DNA of 64,000 nt from Rhodobacteraceae bacterium HLUCCO07 (lineage in GTDB: Bacteria; Pseudomonadota; Alphaproteobacteria; Rhodobacterales; Rhodobacteraceae): NCBI GenBank assembly GCA_001314705.1, contig LJSU01000009.1, forward strand, positions 62,001-126,000, read 5' to 3'. Made by a program: the position numbers and the translations under genes. The notes below the pieces were generated by a model. That model was given only the letters and a program-made list of their open reading frames with translations, did not search any database and was not told the DNA's origin. Position 1 is the stretch's first letter. Each line of letters begins with the position of its first letter. Positions 37,910 through 50,223 of this stretch are shown here, in pieces.

Positions 37910-37924
37910 GGGGGCCAGGCCCCC
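37910..37924 (+). terminator. inverted repeat after lpxB
   Basis: GGGGGCC-A-GGCCCCC directly after the lpxB stop, best drawn as a 5-bp stem with a CCAGG loop. No T-run follows at once. It lies in the 101-bp gap before the convergent mnmA. Confidence 0.45.
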
Positions 37925-38007
37925 GGCTGGCAAAATGCCTAGGTATTCTGCCGGCATCGCTCTGAAGTATTTCAGGCAAGACGAGGCTGAGGGCCAAGGG
38001 TCGCCCC

Positions 38008-39150
38008 TCAGCGCGCGTGAATCCAGCCACCGCCGAAGATGCGGCTGCCGCCGGTTTCGTAGAACACGCAGGCCTGGCCAGGCGAGACGCCTTCCTCGGG
38101 TGTCAGAAGCTCGACCTCGGCCGTTGTCGGTGTCAGCGCGCGCAGGATCGCGGGGCGGGGCGGCCGGGTCGAGCGGACCTTGACCATGATCTCGCGTTCG
38201 CCGATGGCGTCGAGGGCGTCGTCGCCCAGCCAGTTGACCTCGCGCACCGGCACGATGCGGGTGGCAAGCATCTCCTTGGGGCCGACGATCACGCGGCGAT
38301 TGTCGACATCGAGTTTCACCACGTAGAGCGGGTCAGCCAGCCCGCCAATGCCGAGGCCGCGGCGCTGGCCGATCGTGTAATGGATCACGCCCTTGTGGCT
38401 GCCCAGGATGTTGCCGTCGATATCGACGATTTCGCCCGGCTCGGCCGCGCCGGGGCGCAGCTTCTCGATCACGCTGGCGTAATCGCCATTGGGTACGAAA
38501 CAGATATCCTGGCTGTCGGGTTTCATGGCCACGGGCAGGCCGTATTTCGCCGCGAGCGCGCGGGTTTCGTCCTTTGAGGCCAGGTGGCCCAGCGGGAAGC
38601 GCAGGAAATCGAGCTGTTCCTGCGTTGTCGAAAACAGGAAATAGCTCTGATCGCGGTTGGCGTCGGCGGCGCTGTGCAATTCGGCGCCGTGCGGGCCGAT
38701 CTTGCGCTGGATGTAGTGACCGGTGGCCATGCAATCGGCATCGAGATCACGGGCGGTTTCCAGCAGATCCTTGAACTTGACCCGTTCGTTGCAGCGGATG
38801 CAGGGCACGGGGGTGGCCCCGGCAAGGTAACTGTCGGCGAATTCGTCGATCACCGCGTCGCGGAAGATGTTCTCGTAGTCGAGCACGTAATGGGGAAAGC
38901 CCATTTCCTCGGCCACGCGGCGCGCGTCGTGAATGTCGATACCTGCGCAGCACGCACCCTTCTTGGCCAGCGCCGCACCATGGTCGTAAAGCTGTAGCGT
39001 GACGCCGACCACGTCATAGCCCTCTTCGGCGAGCATGGCGGCGACGACCGACGAATCGACCCCGCCCGACATGGCCACCACCACGCGGGTCTCGGAAACG
39101 GGTTTTGCAAAGCCCAGCGAGTTGAGCTGGCTCGCGGTGTCAAGCGACAT
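38008..39150 (-). CDS. mnmA: tRNA-specific 2-thiouridylase
   Basis: Thiolates U34 in tRNA-Lys, -Glu and -Gln. PP-loop ATPase motif [17 protein letters not shown] at about residues 24-40; catalytic cysteine region [21 protein letters not shown]; and the C-terminal beta-barrel with [10 protein letters not shown] and [10 protein letters not shown]. About 380 aa with ATG 39150 (an ATG at 39165 is also in frame). Divergent from sciP. Confidence 0.96.
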   Translation of the reverse strand: MSLDTASQLNSLGFAKPVSETRVVVAMSGGVDSSVVAAMLAEEGYDVVGVTLQLYDHGAALAKKGACCAGIDIHDARRVAEEMGFPHYVLDYENIFRDAVIDEFADSYLAGATPVPCIRCNERVKFKDLLETARDLDADCMATGHYIQRKIGPHGAELHSAADANRDQSYFLFSTTQEQLDFLRFPLGHLASKDETRALAAKYGLPVAMKPDSQDICFVPNGDYASVIEKLRPGAAEPGEIVDIDGNILGSHKGVIHYTIGQRRGLGIGGLADPLYVVKLDVDNRRVIVGPKEMLATRIVPVREVNWLGDDALDAIGEREIMVKVRSTRPPRPAILRALTPTTAEVELLTPEEGVSPGQACVFYETGGSRIFGGGWIHAR

Positions 39151-39273
39151 GTCGGGTTCCTTCAAATCATGGGGGAATATAGGAAAATCCTAAACACTCT
39201 CAAGTCCCCGTTTCACCGATCATTAAGCCTGCTGGATGCATCACCTGTGCATCGCAATGACGAGGTTTGGGCG

Positions 39274-39552
39274 ATGTACCTGAAAAAAGTCGACGGGCCA
39301 AGGGCCGTGAGCCTGCCGGATGGACGAGTGATGTCACGTTCCGATCTTCCGCCTGCGAATACCACGCGTTGGGTCGCCAGCCGCAAGGCGGCGGTGGTGC
39401 GCGGTGTTCTCTACGGCCTGATCTCGCATGAGGAGGCCCTGGCGAGATATGGGTTGAGCAAGGAGGAATTTCTTGAATGGGTCTCGGCTGTTACCGAGTT
39501 CGGAGAAGATGCGCTTAAGGCAACCCATCGACAAAAGTATAGACAACCCTGA
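39274..39552 (+). CDS. sciP: CtrA inhibitor SciP (DUF1153)
   Basis: Small helix-turn-helix protein that blocks transcription activation by CtrA. The 92-aa sequence MYLKKVDGPRAVSLPDGRVMSRSDLPPANTTRWVASRKAAVVRGV (in parts) with the following LISHEEALARYGLSKEEFLEWV is the full DUF1153 pattern and the usual length. ATG 39274 is chosen by family start, although the frame is open from 39169. Encoded directly before ctrA, which supports a joint cell-cycle role. Confidence 0.92.
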   Translation: MYLKKVDGPRAVSLPDGRVMSRSDLPPANTTRWVASRKAAVVRGVLYGLISHEEALARYGLSKEEFLEWVSAVTEFGEDALKATHRQKYRQP

Positions 39553-39647
39553 GGTGAGTCCATAGTTTTTCTGCGACAGTAACTTGTGGTTAACCAATTT
39601 TGTTCACGTTTAATTCTGACGATAGCATTGAAGCGGAGAATCGAATA
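39553..39647 (+). promoter_or_regulatory. ctrA upstream region
   Basis: This 95-bp gap contains TTAACCA at 39590-39596 (a CtrA half-site sequence), another TTAA at 39610-39613, and two GANTC sites (GAGTC 39556-39560, GAATC 39638-39642), the target of the CcrM methylase. In Caulobacter ctrA is autoregulated and methylation-sensitive. The two TTAA elements are not at the classical 7-bp spacing, so autoregulation here is only a suggestion. Confidence 0.35.
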
Positions 39648-40364
39648 ATGCGTGTGCTGCTTGTGGAAGACGACCCGACGACGTCGAAGAGCATCGAGTT
39701 GATGCTGACCCATGCCAACCTCAATGTTTACACAACAGATCTTGGCGAGGAGGGGATCGATCTTGCCAAGCTTTACGATTACGATCTCATCCTTCTGGAT
39801 CTCGGCCTGCCGGACATGAACGGGCACGAGGTATTGCGGCAATTGCGACTGGCGCGAGTCGACACGCCGATCCTTATCCTGAGCGGCGCCGACGATACCG
39901 AGAACAAGTTGAGGGGGTTCGGTTTCGGTGCTGATGACTACCTGACCAAGCCGTTCCATCGCGAGGAACTCGTCGCGCGGATTCACGCGATCATCCGTCG
40001 CTCGAAAGGGCATTCGCAATCCGTGATCAAGACCGGAAAGGTCTGTGTCAATCTCGATGCCAAGACGGCCGAGGTCGATGGGCAGCCGGTCCACCTGACG
40101 GGCAAGGAATACCAGATGCTGGAACTGCTCAGCCTTCGAAAGGGCACGACCCTGACCAAGGAGATGTTCCTCAATCACCTCTATGGCGGGATGGACGAGC
40201 CGGAACTCAAGATCATCGATGTTTTCATCTGCAAGTTGCGCAAGAAGCTGGCGATTGCGACCGACGGGGAGAATTACATCGAAACCGTCTGGGGGCGGGG
40301 CTATGTCCTGCGCGATCCATCCCCGATCGAGGAACCAGATCGCCAGATCGCGATGGGGGCTTGA
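39648..40364 (+). CDS. ctrA: response regulator CtrA
   Basis: OmpR-type master regulator of cell cycle, motility and gene-transfer-agent genes in alphaproteobacteria. Receiver domain with phospho-acceptor Asp51 in [17 protein letters not shown], acidic pair ED at 8-9, Lys in [13 protein letters not shown]; winged-helix output domain [23 protein letters not shown] to [11 protein letters not shown]. 238 aa. The frame is open from 39600 but homology begins at MRVLLVEDD. SciP is just upstream and ChpT is at 57 kb. Confidence 0.97.
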   Translation: MRVLLVEDDPTTSKSIELMLTHANLNVYTTDLGEEGIDLAKLYDYDLILLDLGLPDMNGHEVLRQLRLARVDTPILILSGADDTENKLRGFGFGADDYLTKPFHREELVARIHAIIRRSKGHSQSVIKTGKVCVNLDAKTAEVDGQPVHLTGKEYQMLELLSLRKGTTLTKEMFLNHLYGGMDEPELKIIDVFICKLRKKLAIATDGENYIETVWGRGYVLRDPSPIEEPDRQIAMGA

Positions 40365-40447
40365 GAGGCGCTGGCTGAAGGCAACCTGAGAGGCGCCTGA
40401 GCTGACGCGAAAACCGTCGCCCGGGCCGCAGCCAATATTCGCCCACC

Positions 40448-40474
40448 GGCGCCGCGCAGGGATCGTGCGGCGCC
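40448..40474 (+). repeat. inverted repeat between ctrA and ligA
   Basis: GGCGCCGC (40448-40455) and GCGGCGCC (40467-40474) form a perfect 8-bp stem, 84 bp after the ctrA stop. No T-run follows. Could end or attenuate ctrA transcription; nothing else recognisable lies in this 289-bp gap. Confidence 0.4.
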
Positions 40475-40596
40475 CGAAATCCACCGTGGGTGCTTTTGTG
40501 CCCTGCAAGGTGGCGGTCTTTCGGGCGTGGGATCGTCGGGGCTGGGCGAGCTCAGGGTGCCGCGCAAGGCTGGACCTCGGCCCGGACCGCGGCTAA

Positions 40597-44858
<4,262 letters not shown>

Positions 44859-44865
44859 GCCATGT

Positions 44866-44880
44866 GTTCTATTAAAGTTC
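44866..44880 (+). promoter_or_regulatory. LexA (SOS) box, GTTC-N7-GTTC
   Basis: GTTC at 44866-44869 and 44877-44880 with exactly 7 bases (TATTAAA) between them. This direct repeat is the established LexA target of alphaproteobacteria including Rhodobacter. A third GTTC starts at 44887, and GTTCTC (44887-44892) is inverted as GAGAAC at 44923-44928. It precedes the 40-aa ORF at 44968 by 87 bp. Confidence 0.65.
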
Positions 44881-44967
44881 ACTAATGTTCTCAAAAAGGT
44901 CTTTACAAGGTGGCTCCTGTGTGAGAACAAAAGAGCAACAATAGAGGTCAAGTGCAGGAGGCCGCCG

Positions 44968-45090
44968 ATGGTCATTCAACTCAAATCCATCCTCGAACGC
45001 AGTCAGGACACCATCTGGCAGGATGCGATCGGGGCGGTTTCACTGATGATCCTGTTGATTGCCGGGCTGCATCTGCCCAGCCTCTTTTGA
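44968..45090 (+). CDS. small membrane protein (40 aa), probably SOS-induced
   Basis: ATG 44968 follows GCAGGAGGCCGCCG, a strong ribosome binding site. The peptide starts with an amphipathic part (MVIQLKSILERSQDTIWQDA) and ends with one hydrophobic helix (IGAVSLMILLIAGLHLP). It has its own upstream SOS-type box and its own strong terminator at 45253. By size, topology and control it resembles SOS membrane micropeptides (TisB toxin of E. coli, SidA division inhibitor of Caulobacter), but there is no sequence-based proof of kinship. Could be a division inhibitor, a toxin or a membrane-stress peptide. Confidence 0.6.
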   Translation: MVIQLKSILERSQDTIWQDAIGAVSLMILLIAGLHLPSLF

Positions 45091-45252
45091 CGCATCATTG
45101 ATGAATTCTGCCACGTGAGCCTTTTCCCCTGCCTGTGGCGCAACCTGTCCCAATCCATGCGCCGAGACTGACACTGCCTGTCCCTCATGTCGTCCTGGGG
45201 TTGCCTCATCTGCCCTGGCTGAGCAGCGGGGCCAAGTTGGCTCACGCACCTG

Positions 45253-45288
45253 ACCGCCGCCTTGGACACCAAGCGCGGCGGTTTTTTT
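45253..45288 (+). terminator. rho-independent terminator
   Basis: ACCGCCGC-CTTGG, loop ACA, CCAAG-C-GCGGCGGT: a 13-bp stem with one bulged base, then a run of seven T. It lies 162 bp after the 40-aa ORF and is oriented to end its transcript before the convergent Fe-S scaffold-like gene. Confidence 0.85.
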
Positions 45289-45302
45289 CGGTTTGACCTC
45301 GA

Positions 45303-45752
45303 TCAGGCGCAGTCGCTTTGCGCGGCCTTGTCCATCGCCTCGAGGGTGGCTTCGATGGCCAGCATGATCGAGGCATGGCGATTCTTGTAATCACGCGCAG
45401 GCCGCAGCACTTCCAACCCGTCGAAAGGGGCGGGCGGTGTCGGACCGTCGTGTTTGAGCATGTCGCGCAGGGCATTGCGCGCGGTCTCGACCTCGTCGCG
45501 GGTGCGGCCAATGATGTTGGCGCCGACAATGCTGGCTGCCGCCTGGCCCAGGGCGCAGGCTTTCACGTCCTGCCCGTAGTCGGTGATCACGCCATCGCGC
45601 ATATTGATATCGACCGTAACGGTCGATCCGCAAAGCGGCGCGCGGCGTTTGACCGTGGCATCGGGCTCCGGGAGGCGGTCGAGATGCGGGATGTCGGCAG
45701 CAAGCGCGAGGATGCGCTCGGAATAGAGCTTGATGAGATCTGTCTCGCTCAT
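45303..45752 (-). CDS. iron-sulfur cluster assembly scaffold-like protein (IscU/NifU N-terminal fold)
   Basis: 149 aa with the IscU/NifU N-terminal pattern: LIKLYSERILALAADIP, first Cys in APLCGSTVTVDI, second in VKACALGQAAASIVGA. The place of the third scaffold Cys (HC in IscU) reads NRHASIMLAIEATLEAM, so that ligand is missing. It may act with a different ligand, as a carrier, or in another role. Convergent with the small SOS-linked gene, divergent from hisI. Confidence 0.82.
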   Translation of the reverse strand: MSETDLIKLYSERILALAADIPHLDRLPEPDATVKRRAPLCGSTVTVDINMRDGVITDYGQDVKACALGQAAASIVGANIIGRTRDEVETARNALRDMLKHDGPTPPAPFDGLEVLRPARDYKNRHASIMLAIEATLEAMDKAAQSDCA

Positions 45753-45818
45753 GTCGTTTCCTTCCCGGTCCTTTTGTCCTAAATAGACCCGTCTGGCGTG
45801 GATGCAAAGGGGGCAGGC

Positions 45819-46190
45819 ATGGGCTTTGATCCGGAAACACTGAAATATGATGACCGTGGACTGGTGCCCGCAATCGCGCAGGATGCTGCCTCGGGCGAGG
45901 TCCTGATGATGGCGTGGATGAATGCGGACGCGGTGCGCCGGACGCTCGAGAGTGGCAGGGTGACCTATTGGAGCAGGTCGCGGCAATGCTTTTGGGTCAA
46001 GGGCGAGACAAGCGGACATGTGCAGAAGCTCGTCGAGATGCGCATTGATTGCGACCGTGACTGCGTGCTTGTTTTGGTCGATCAGTCCGGTCCGGCCTGT
46101 CACACCAACCGGCGCAGTTGCTTTTACACCGCCTTGAGGGATGGCCAGGAGGTCGAGATCATGAGTCCGATCGAAGGCGATCTTGGGTAG
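45819..46190 (+). CDS. hisI: phosphoribosyl-AMP cyclohydrolase
   Basis: Third step of histidine synthesis. GEVLMMAWMNADAVRRTLESGRVTYWSRSRQCFWVKGETSGH, DCDRDCVLV-type DRDCVLVLVDQSGPACHT and CHTNRRSCFYTAL hold the zinc-binding Cys residues. About 123 aa; no fused HisE domain. ATG 45819 begins the fold; an ATG 21 bp earlier is in frame. Confidence 0.95.
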   Translation: MGFDPETLKYDDRGLVPAIAQDAASGEVLMMAWMNADAVRRTLESGRVTYWSRSRQCFWVKGETSGHVQKLVEMRIDCDRDCVLVLVDQSGPACHTNRRSCFYTALRDGQEVEIMSPIEGDLG

Positions 46191-46696
46191 GCGGGGCTGC
46201 GGGTGGATGATCGCAACGCAGTCGTTTTGGAACAAGGCGTCAGTGCGTATGAATTGCTTGAGTTTATCAATCGCTTCGATTGTAGATCTGTTCCCGGTAA
46301 ACCCGTGATGTTTTCTGTGCTTCGGTCCATGAAGGAAGCCGGTGGGGCGGCAGATATGCCCGATATCGTTCACATGTGATCTGGCGTGCGATCGCCGGTC
46401 CGTACCACCTCATCATTCGCGCGCCCTGACAAGTCCGTTTTCGGGACCACAGTGCGGGTATTCATCGTCGAACGGCCCCAGAACTGTGACATCCCGGGTC
46501 AGACCGGGTTCCCAGCCGCTATACCCAGGTGATCCAGCGGCTTTGCGTCTGATTTTGGTTCTGTCGTTTAGGGAATCTGGTTCTATGCTTCTTCGGTTCG
46601 ACGCCTCACGATGATGTGACAGGTTGTCGCGGGTGGGCTTTTTCGAAACCCGCGATCAGGGCGACCTGCGAGCCTGTGGGAAAAAGGTCTTTTGGT
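46191..46696 (+). other. 506-bp gap upstream of the TRAP operon
   Basis: No secure gene. A GTG-started frame at 46203-46379 could encode 58 aa (contains YELLEFINRFDCRSVPGKP) but has no clear ribosome binding site. A perfect 7-bp inverted repeat, AGCCGCT at 46514-46520 and AGCGGCT at 46536-46542 (22-bp centre spacing), may be an operator for the transporter genes. No regulator gene is adjacent. Confidence 0.4.
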
Positions 46697-47236
46697 ATGT
46701 CAATTCGATCCGGTGGCATGATGTTTCTGCGCGGCCTGGAGCGGCTGATCGACGGTCTTTCGGAATTTGCGGGCATGATCGGTTGGCTGCTGGTTCTCTA
46801 TTGCATGATTTTCGGGGTCACCGACGTGTTCTTGCGATACTTGCTCAACCAGCCGTCGCTCTGGATCGGCACGACAGTGCAGGCGACGATGGTCCTGATG
46901 GCCTGCGTGGGCGGGATCTATGCGCTCAAGCACGATTCGTTCGTCAAGCTCGACATTTTCTACGCCAACGCGTCCGATCGAACCAAGGCGATACTGGATG
47001 TGCTTACGGCCAGTTTCACCTTCTTGTTCCTTTATGTGCTGATCACCCGCGGGATTGACGCGGCTGCACAATCTTATCGGCTCAATCAGATGACACCAAC
47101 GGCGGTACCGCTCCCATTGGGGCCGATCAAATCCGCAATTCCGATCGGGGCAACGGTCGTGCTGCTGCTGGTTGTCAGAAAATTCATCAGGGACATTTGT
47201 ATCATCTTCGGCGTCAACAAGGCGCCTGATCACTGA
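46697..47236 (+). CDS. TRAP transporter small permease (DctQ type)
   Basis: Four hydrophobic segments: SEFAGMIGWLLVLYCMIFGVT, TTVQATMVLMACVGGIYAL, VLTASFTFLFLYVLITRG and IGATVVLLLVVRKF, the DctQ layout, with VFLRYLLNQPSLW after the first. About 179 aa. Start is unsure: ATG 46697 or 46718 (MMFLRGLERL). First gene of the Q-P-M operon. Confidence 0.9.
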   Translation: MSIRSGGMMFLRGLERLIDGLSEFAGMIGWLLVLYCMIFGVTDVFLRYLLNQPSLWIGTTVQATMVLMACVGGIYALKHDSFVKLDIFYANASDRTKAILDVLTASFTFLFLYVLITRGIDAAAQSYRLNQMTPTAVPLPLGPIKSAIPIGATVVLLLVVRKFIRDICIIFGVNKAPDH

Positions 47237-47315
47237 CCCCATGCTTGCCCCTCGGTGCGCCGAAGGGGCCAACAACAAGAAACAATTCCAGCTCAACCCA
47301 ACAGAGGAGGACACC

Positions 47316-48371
47316 ATGAAGACCCGTTCAACCTTTCACGTCACCGCTGGCGTCGCGATGATGGCCCTTGGCCTTTCGGGGGCGCAGGCGCTGGCCGACA
47401 ACCACGGCCCGCCCGACGATGTTACCAACTGGGTATTCCAGCCTTGCTTCGACAACACCGATGCCGGGTGGGGCAGCGGCGTTGTGCCTTGGATCGAGGC
47501 GGTCGAGGAAGCGACAGAAGGCACCGTGAAGATCCGGCTCGAACCGGCCGGTGCGTTGACCAGCGGATCTGAAGCGTTCGGCGCCACCGTCGGCGGTCAG
47601 ATCGATGTGACCGCGTGCTGGGCCACCGTCTATGGCGGCGACATGCCCGAGGGCATGCTGGCTTTCGGCATGGCAATGGGCGCCGAAAACACGGAACAGG
47701 CCTGGGATGCGATGTGGGGTGATCCCGATTACCGCATCGGTGAGTTGGTCCAGCAGGCCGCAATGGAGCGCAACCTTCGTTGGGTCGGCTGGACCAATCA
47801 GGGTCCGAATGCCATGTTCACCAAGTTCCGCGTGGACAGTCTCGATGACCTCAAGGGCAAGAAGATGCGCGCCGGCGGACCACAGGCGATTTTCCATTCC
47901 ACGATGGGCGGCTCGCCGGTTTCGATGGATGCCGGAGATATATATACCGCCATCCGCCTTGGCACGATCGAGGGCACCTACTGGGACACGGGGGGCATAA
48001 ACGACATGTCTTTTCACGAGGTCGTCGACTACGCGATCATGCCTGGCTGGAACCCGGCGCAGCACCAGGAAATCTTTGTCAATCTCGATGCCTGGAACGG
48101 TCTGAACGACTGGCAACGCGAGCAGATCGACGGCATTTTCGAGGAAGTCTATTTCGAGACCAGCCGCATGCATGACGAAGGCGTGGCCGACGCTCTGAAG
48201 GATCTCGAGGATGCCGGCGGCGAGGTGATCCATCTGTCCGACGAGGAGATCGCACGGATGCGCGAGGTTTCGATCAAAGAGGTCTGGCCGCAAGTTGCCG
48301 AGCAATCCGAGCTCACCGCAAAGGGCGTGGAGCTTTGGAAAGCGTATCTCGAGGAAGCCGGTCTCTACTGA
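47316..48371 (+). CDS. TRAP transporter substrate-binding protein (DctP family)
   Basis: Periplasmic receptor. Signal peptide MKTRSTFHVTAGVAMMALGLSGAQALA. The conserved ligand-carboxylate Arg is present in LKGKKMRAGGPQ, and GTIEGTYWDTGG follows; these suggest an organic acid substrate, which cannot be named. 351 aa. ATG 47316 follows ACAGAGGAGGACACC. The middle position (Q-P-M order) is common in roseobacters. Confidence 0.94.
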   Translation: MKTRSTFHVTAGVAMMALGLSGAQALADNHGPPDDVTNWVFQPCFDNTDAGWGSGVVPWIEAVEEATEGTVKIRLEPAGALTSGSEAFGATVGGQIDVTACWATVYGGDMPEGMLAFGMAMGAENTEQAWDAMWGDPDYRIGELVQQAAMERNLRWVGWTNQGPNAMFTKFRVDSLDDLKGKKMRAGGPQAIFHSTMGGSPVSMDAGDIYTAIRLGTIEGTYWDTGGINDMSFHEVVDYAIMPGWNPAQHQEIFVNLDAWNGLNDWQREQIDGIFEEVYFETSRMHDEGVADALKDLEDAGGEVIHLSDEEIARMREVSIKEVWPQVAEQSELTAKGVELWKAYLEEAGLY

Positions 48372-48505
48372 CCCGGCACGGGCCCATTGTCGCCCCTGTC
48401 AACTATGTGCCGGTCCGCTGCGCAAGCGGGCCGGTGCTCTGATCCGCCCGAATTCTTTTCTTGCCTGCGGCACTCGTGCGGCAGTCCAGTTCCGCGAGGA
48501 AGTGC

Positions 48506-49816
48506 ATGAGCCTAGAACTCCTCACCGCGCTCTATTTCATTGTCCTGTTCATCGTTCTTTTCATGGGGCTGCCTGTGGCCTTTGGCCTCGGCGGGACGGC
48601 GGTCCTGTTCGCGATGATCATGGAACCGCGTGCGTTGATGTCGGTGCCAAGCGCCTTCTATTCCACGCCCTGGAGCACGATCCTGGTGACCGTGCCGCTG
48701 TTCCTGTTCATGGGCAGTCTGATCCGCTTTTCCGGGATTGCAGAAGCGGCGTATGATGCCGTCTACAAACTTATCGGGCACATTCATGGCGGGCTTGCCA
48801 TTGGCACGGTGGCGGTTTGCACGATCTTTGCGGCGGTGACGGGCATCACGCCGCCAGCCACGATTACCATGGCACAAATCGCTTACCCTTCGATGATGCG
48901 CTATAAGTATGATCGATCCATCGCTATCGGCGCGATCGCGGCGGGTGGTGCGCTCGGCGCGCTCATCCCGCCCAGCGTGCCCTTCATCTTTTACGGTCTC
49001 CTCGCGAAGGTCTCGATCGGCGATCTGTTCCTGGCCGGAGTGCTGCCGGGTCTCATGCTGGCTGTATTCTATGGTGTCTATATCGGCGTGCGGTGTCGGC
49101 TGCAGCCACATATCGGACCTGCACTGCCCCATGACAAACGGTTCACCGCGGGCGAAAAGGCGCGGGCGGTAGTCAACATATGGCCCTTCTTGGTGCTGAT
49201 CGTCATCGTGCTCGGGGTCATCTGGGGCGGTGTCGCCACGCCGGCCGAGGCGGCCGCCTTTGGTGCAGCGGGGGCCTTTGTTATCAATCTGCTCTATGGG
49301 CGGTTGAGCTGGTACGTCTTGCGCGAGTCGCTGTCCACGACCATCAAGCTGACCGGGATGGGGTTGTGGATCCTGATTGGGGCGACGATTTTCCTGAATA
49401 TCTTCAACACGATGGGCAGTCAGGATCTGCTTACGGAGCTGGTGCTGGCCATGCCGGGCGGCACCAACGGCATCCTGTTCATCATGATGGTCATAATCGT
49501 CGTGCTTGGCATGGTCATGGACGACTGGGCCATCATCATGTTGTGCACACCGCTCTTCGTGCCGATTATCGATGAGCTGGGTGTGGACAAGCTGTGGTTT
49601 GGAGCCTTGTTCATCGTCGCGATCCAGGTCGCCTATCTCACACCGCCCTTCGGTTTTGTGCTGTTCTGGCTCAAGGGGGTGCTGCCGAAATCGGTCAGCA
49701 TGCGTGACATCTACGGCTCGGTCGGACCCTTCGTGTTGCTACAACTGCTCGGGTTGACGCTACTTTTCTTTTTTCCCGGAATCGCCGTGTGGCTGCCCAA
49801 CACCCTTGATTGGTGA
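48506..49816 (+). CDS. TRAP transporter large permease (DctM type)
   Basis: About 436 aa with twelve or so hydrophobic segments; sodium-coupled transport subunit. Landmarks are MGLPVAFGLGGTAVLF, VPLFLFMGSLIRFSGIAE, FAAVTGITPPATITMAQIAYPSMMRY, GALIPPSVPFIFYGLLAKVSIGDLFLAGVLPG, and FILMMV-type VMDDWAIIMLCTPLFVPIIDELG. ATG 48506 follows GCGAGGAAGTGC. Completes the operon; 135 bp separate it from the receptor gene, perhaps to allow more receptor than permease. Confidence 0.94.
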   Translation: MSLELLTALYFIVLFIVLFMGLPVAFGLGGTAVLFAMIMEPRALMSVPSAFYSTPWSTILVTVPLFLFMGSLIRFSGIAEAAYDAVYKLIGHIHGGLAIGTVAVCTIFAAVTGITPPATITMAQIAYPSMMRYKYDRSIAIGAIAAGGALGALIPPSVPFIFYGLLAKVSIGDLFLAGVLPGLMLAVFYGVYIGVRCRLQPHIGPALPHDKRFTAGEKARAVVNIWPFLVLIVIVLGVIWGGVATPAEAAAFGAAGAFVINLLYGRLSWYVLRESLSTTIKLTGMGLWILIGATIFLNIFNTMGSQDLLTELVLAMPGGTNGILFIMMVIIVVLGMVMDDWAIIMLCTPLFVPIIDELGVDKLWFGALFIVAIQVAYLTPPFGFVLFWLKGVLPKSVSMRDIYGSVGPFVLLQLLGLTLLFFFPGIAVWLPNTLDW

Positions 49817-50011
49817 GGCGTGATGCAACACCCGTCCCGGTGAAATGCATTCAGGGTCAAACCTCGCTTCCCTGTTTACGCGTTCCACGACCGGGGCGTC
49901 TAGGACAATCTTATCGCGTGATATCCCGCAAAGCATCGGTTTGAACGTGAATGCAAGATCTTGTGCCGATCGCATCGGACTGTTGAATCCTTGAATGAAA
50001 TCAAAGGTAAA

Positions 50012-50101
50012 TGGCGGAGAGACAGGGATTCGAACCCTGGGACCCCGTGAAGGGTCAACGGTTTTCGAGACCGCCCCGTTCGACCACTCCGGCACCTCTC
50101 C
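50012..50101 (-). tRNA. tRNA-Ser, anticodon CGA (reads UCG)
   Basis: On the minus strand a 90-nt class II tRNA including encoded CCA. Acceptor stem GGAGAGG pairs with TCTCTCC (one G-U), anticodon stem GCGGT/ACCGT with loop CTCGAAA, long variable arm, T-arm GGGTTCGAATCCC and G73 discriminator. Leucine class II is excluded by the anticodon. No integration remnant is seen around it. Confidence 0.96.
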
Positions 50102-50223
50102 GCGGGGATCTGTGGGGCCGTTTAATCGGCTTTGGCGGGCGGATCAAGAGGGGTTTTGCATTGCGCCGAAAGGGTTTTCCCCTAGATTTCAAGCAGAGGC
50201 AGCAGAACCAGCGGGTACCAGTC

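Noticed and set aside
50012-50101. tRNA-Ser as an integration site for a mobile island
   Set aside because: No integrase, no repeated tRNA 3' end and ordinary housekeeping genes on both sides.
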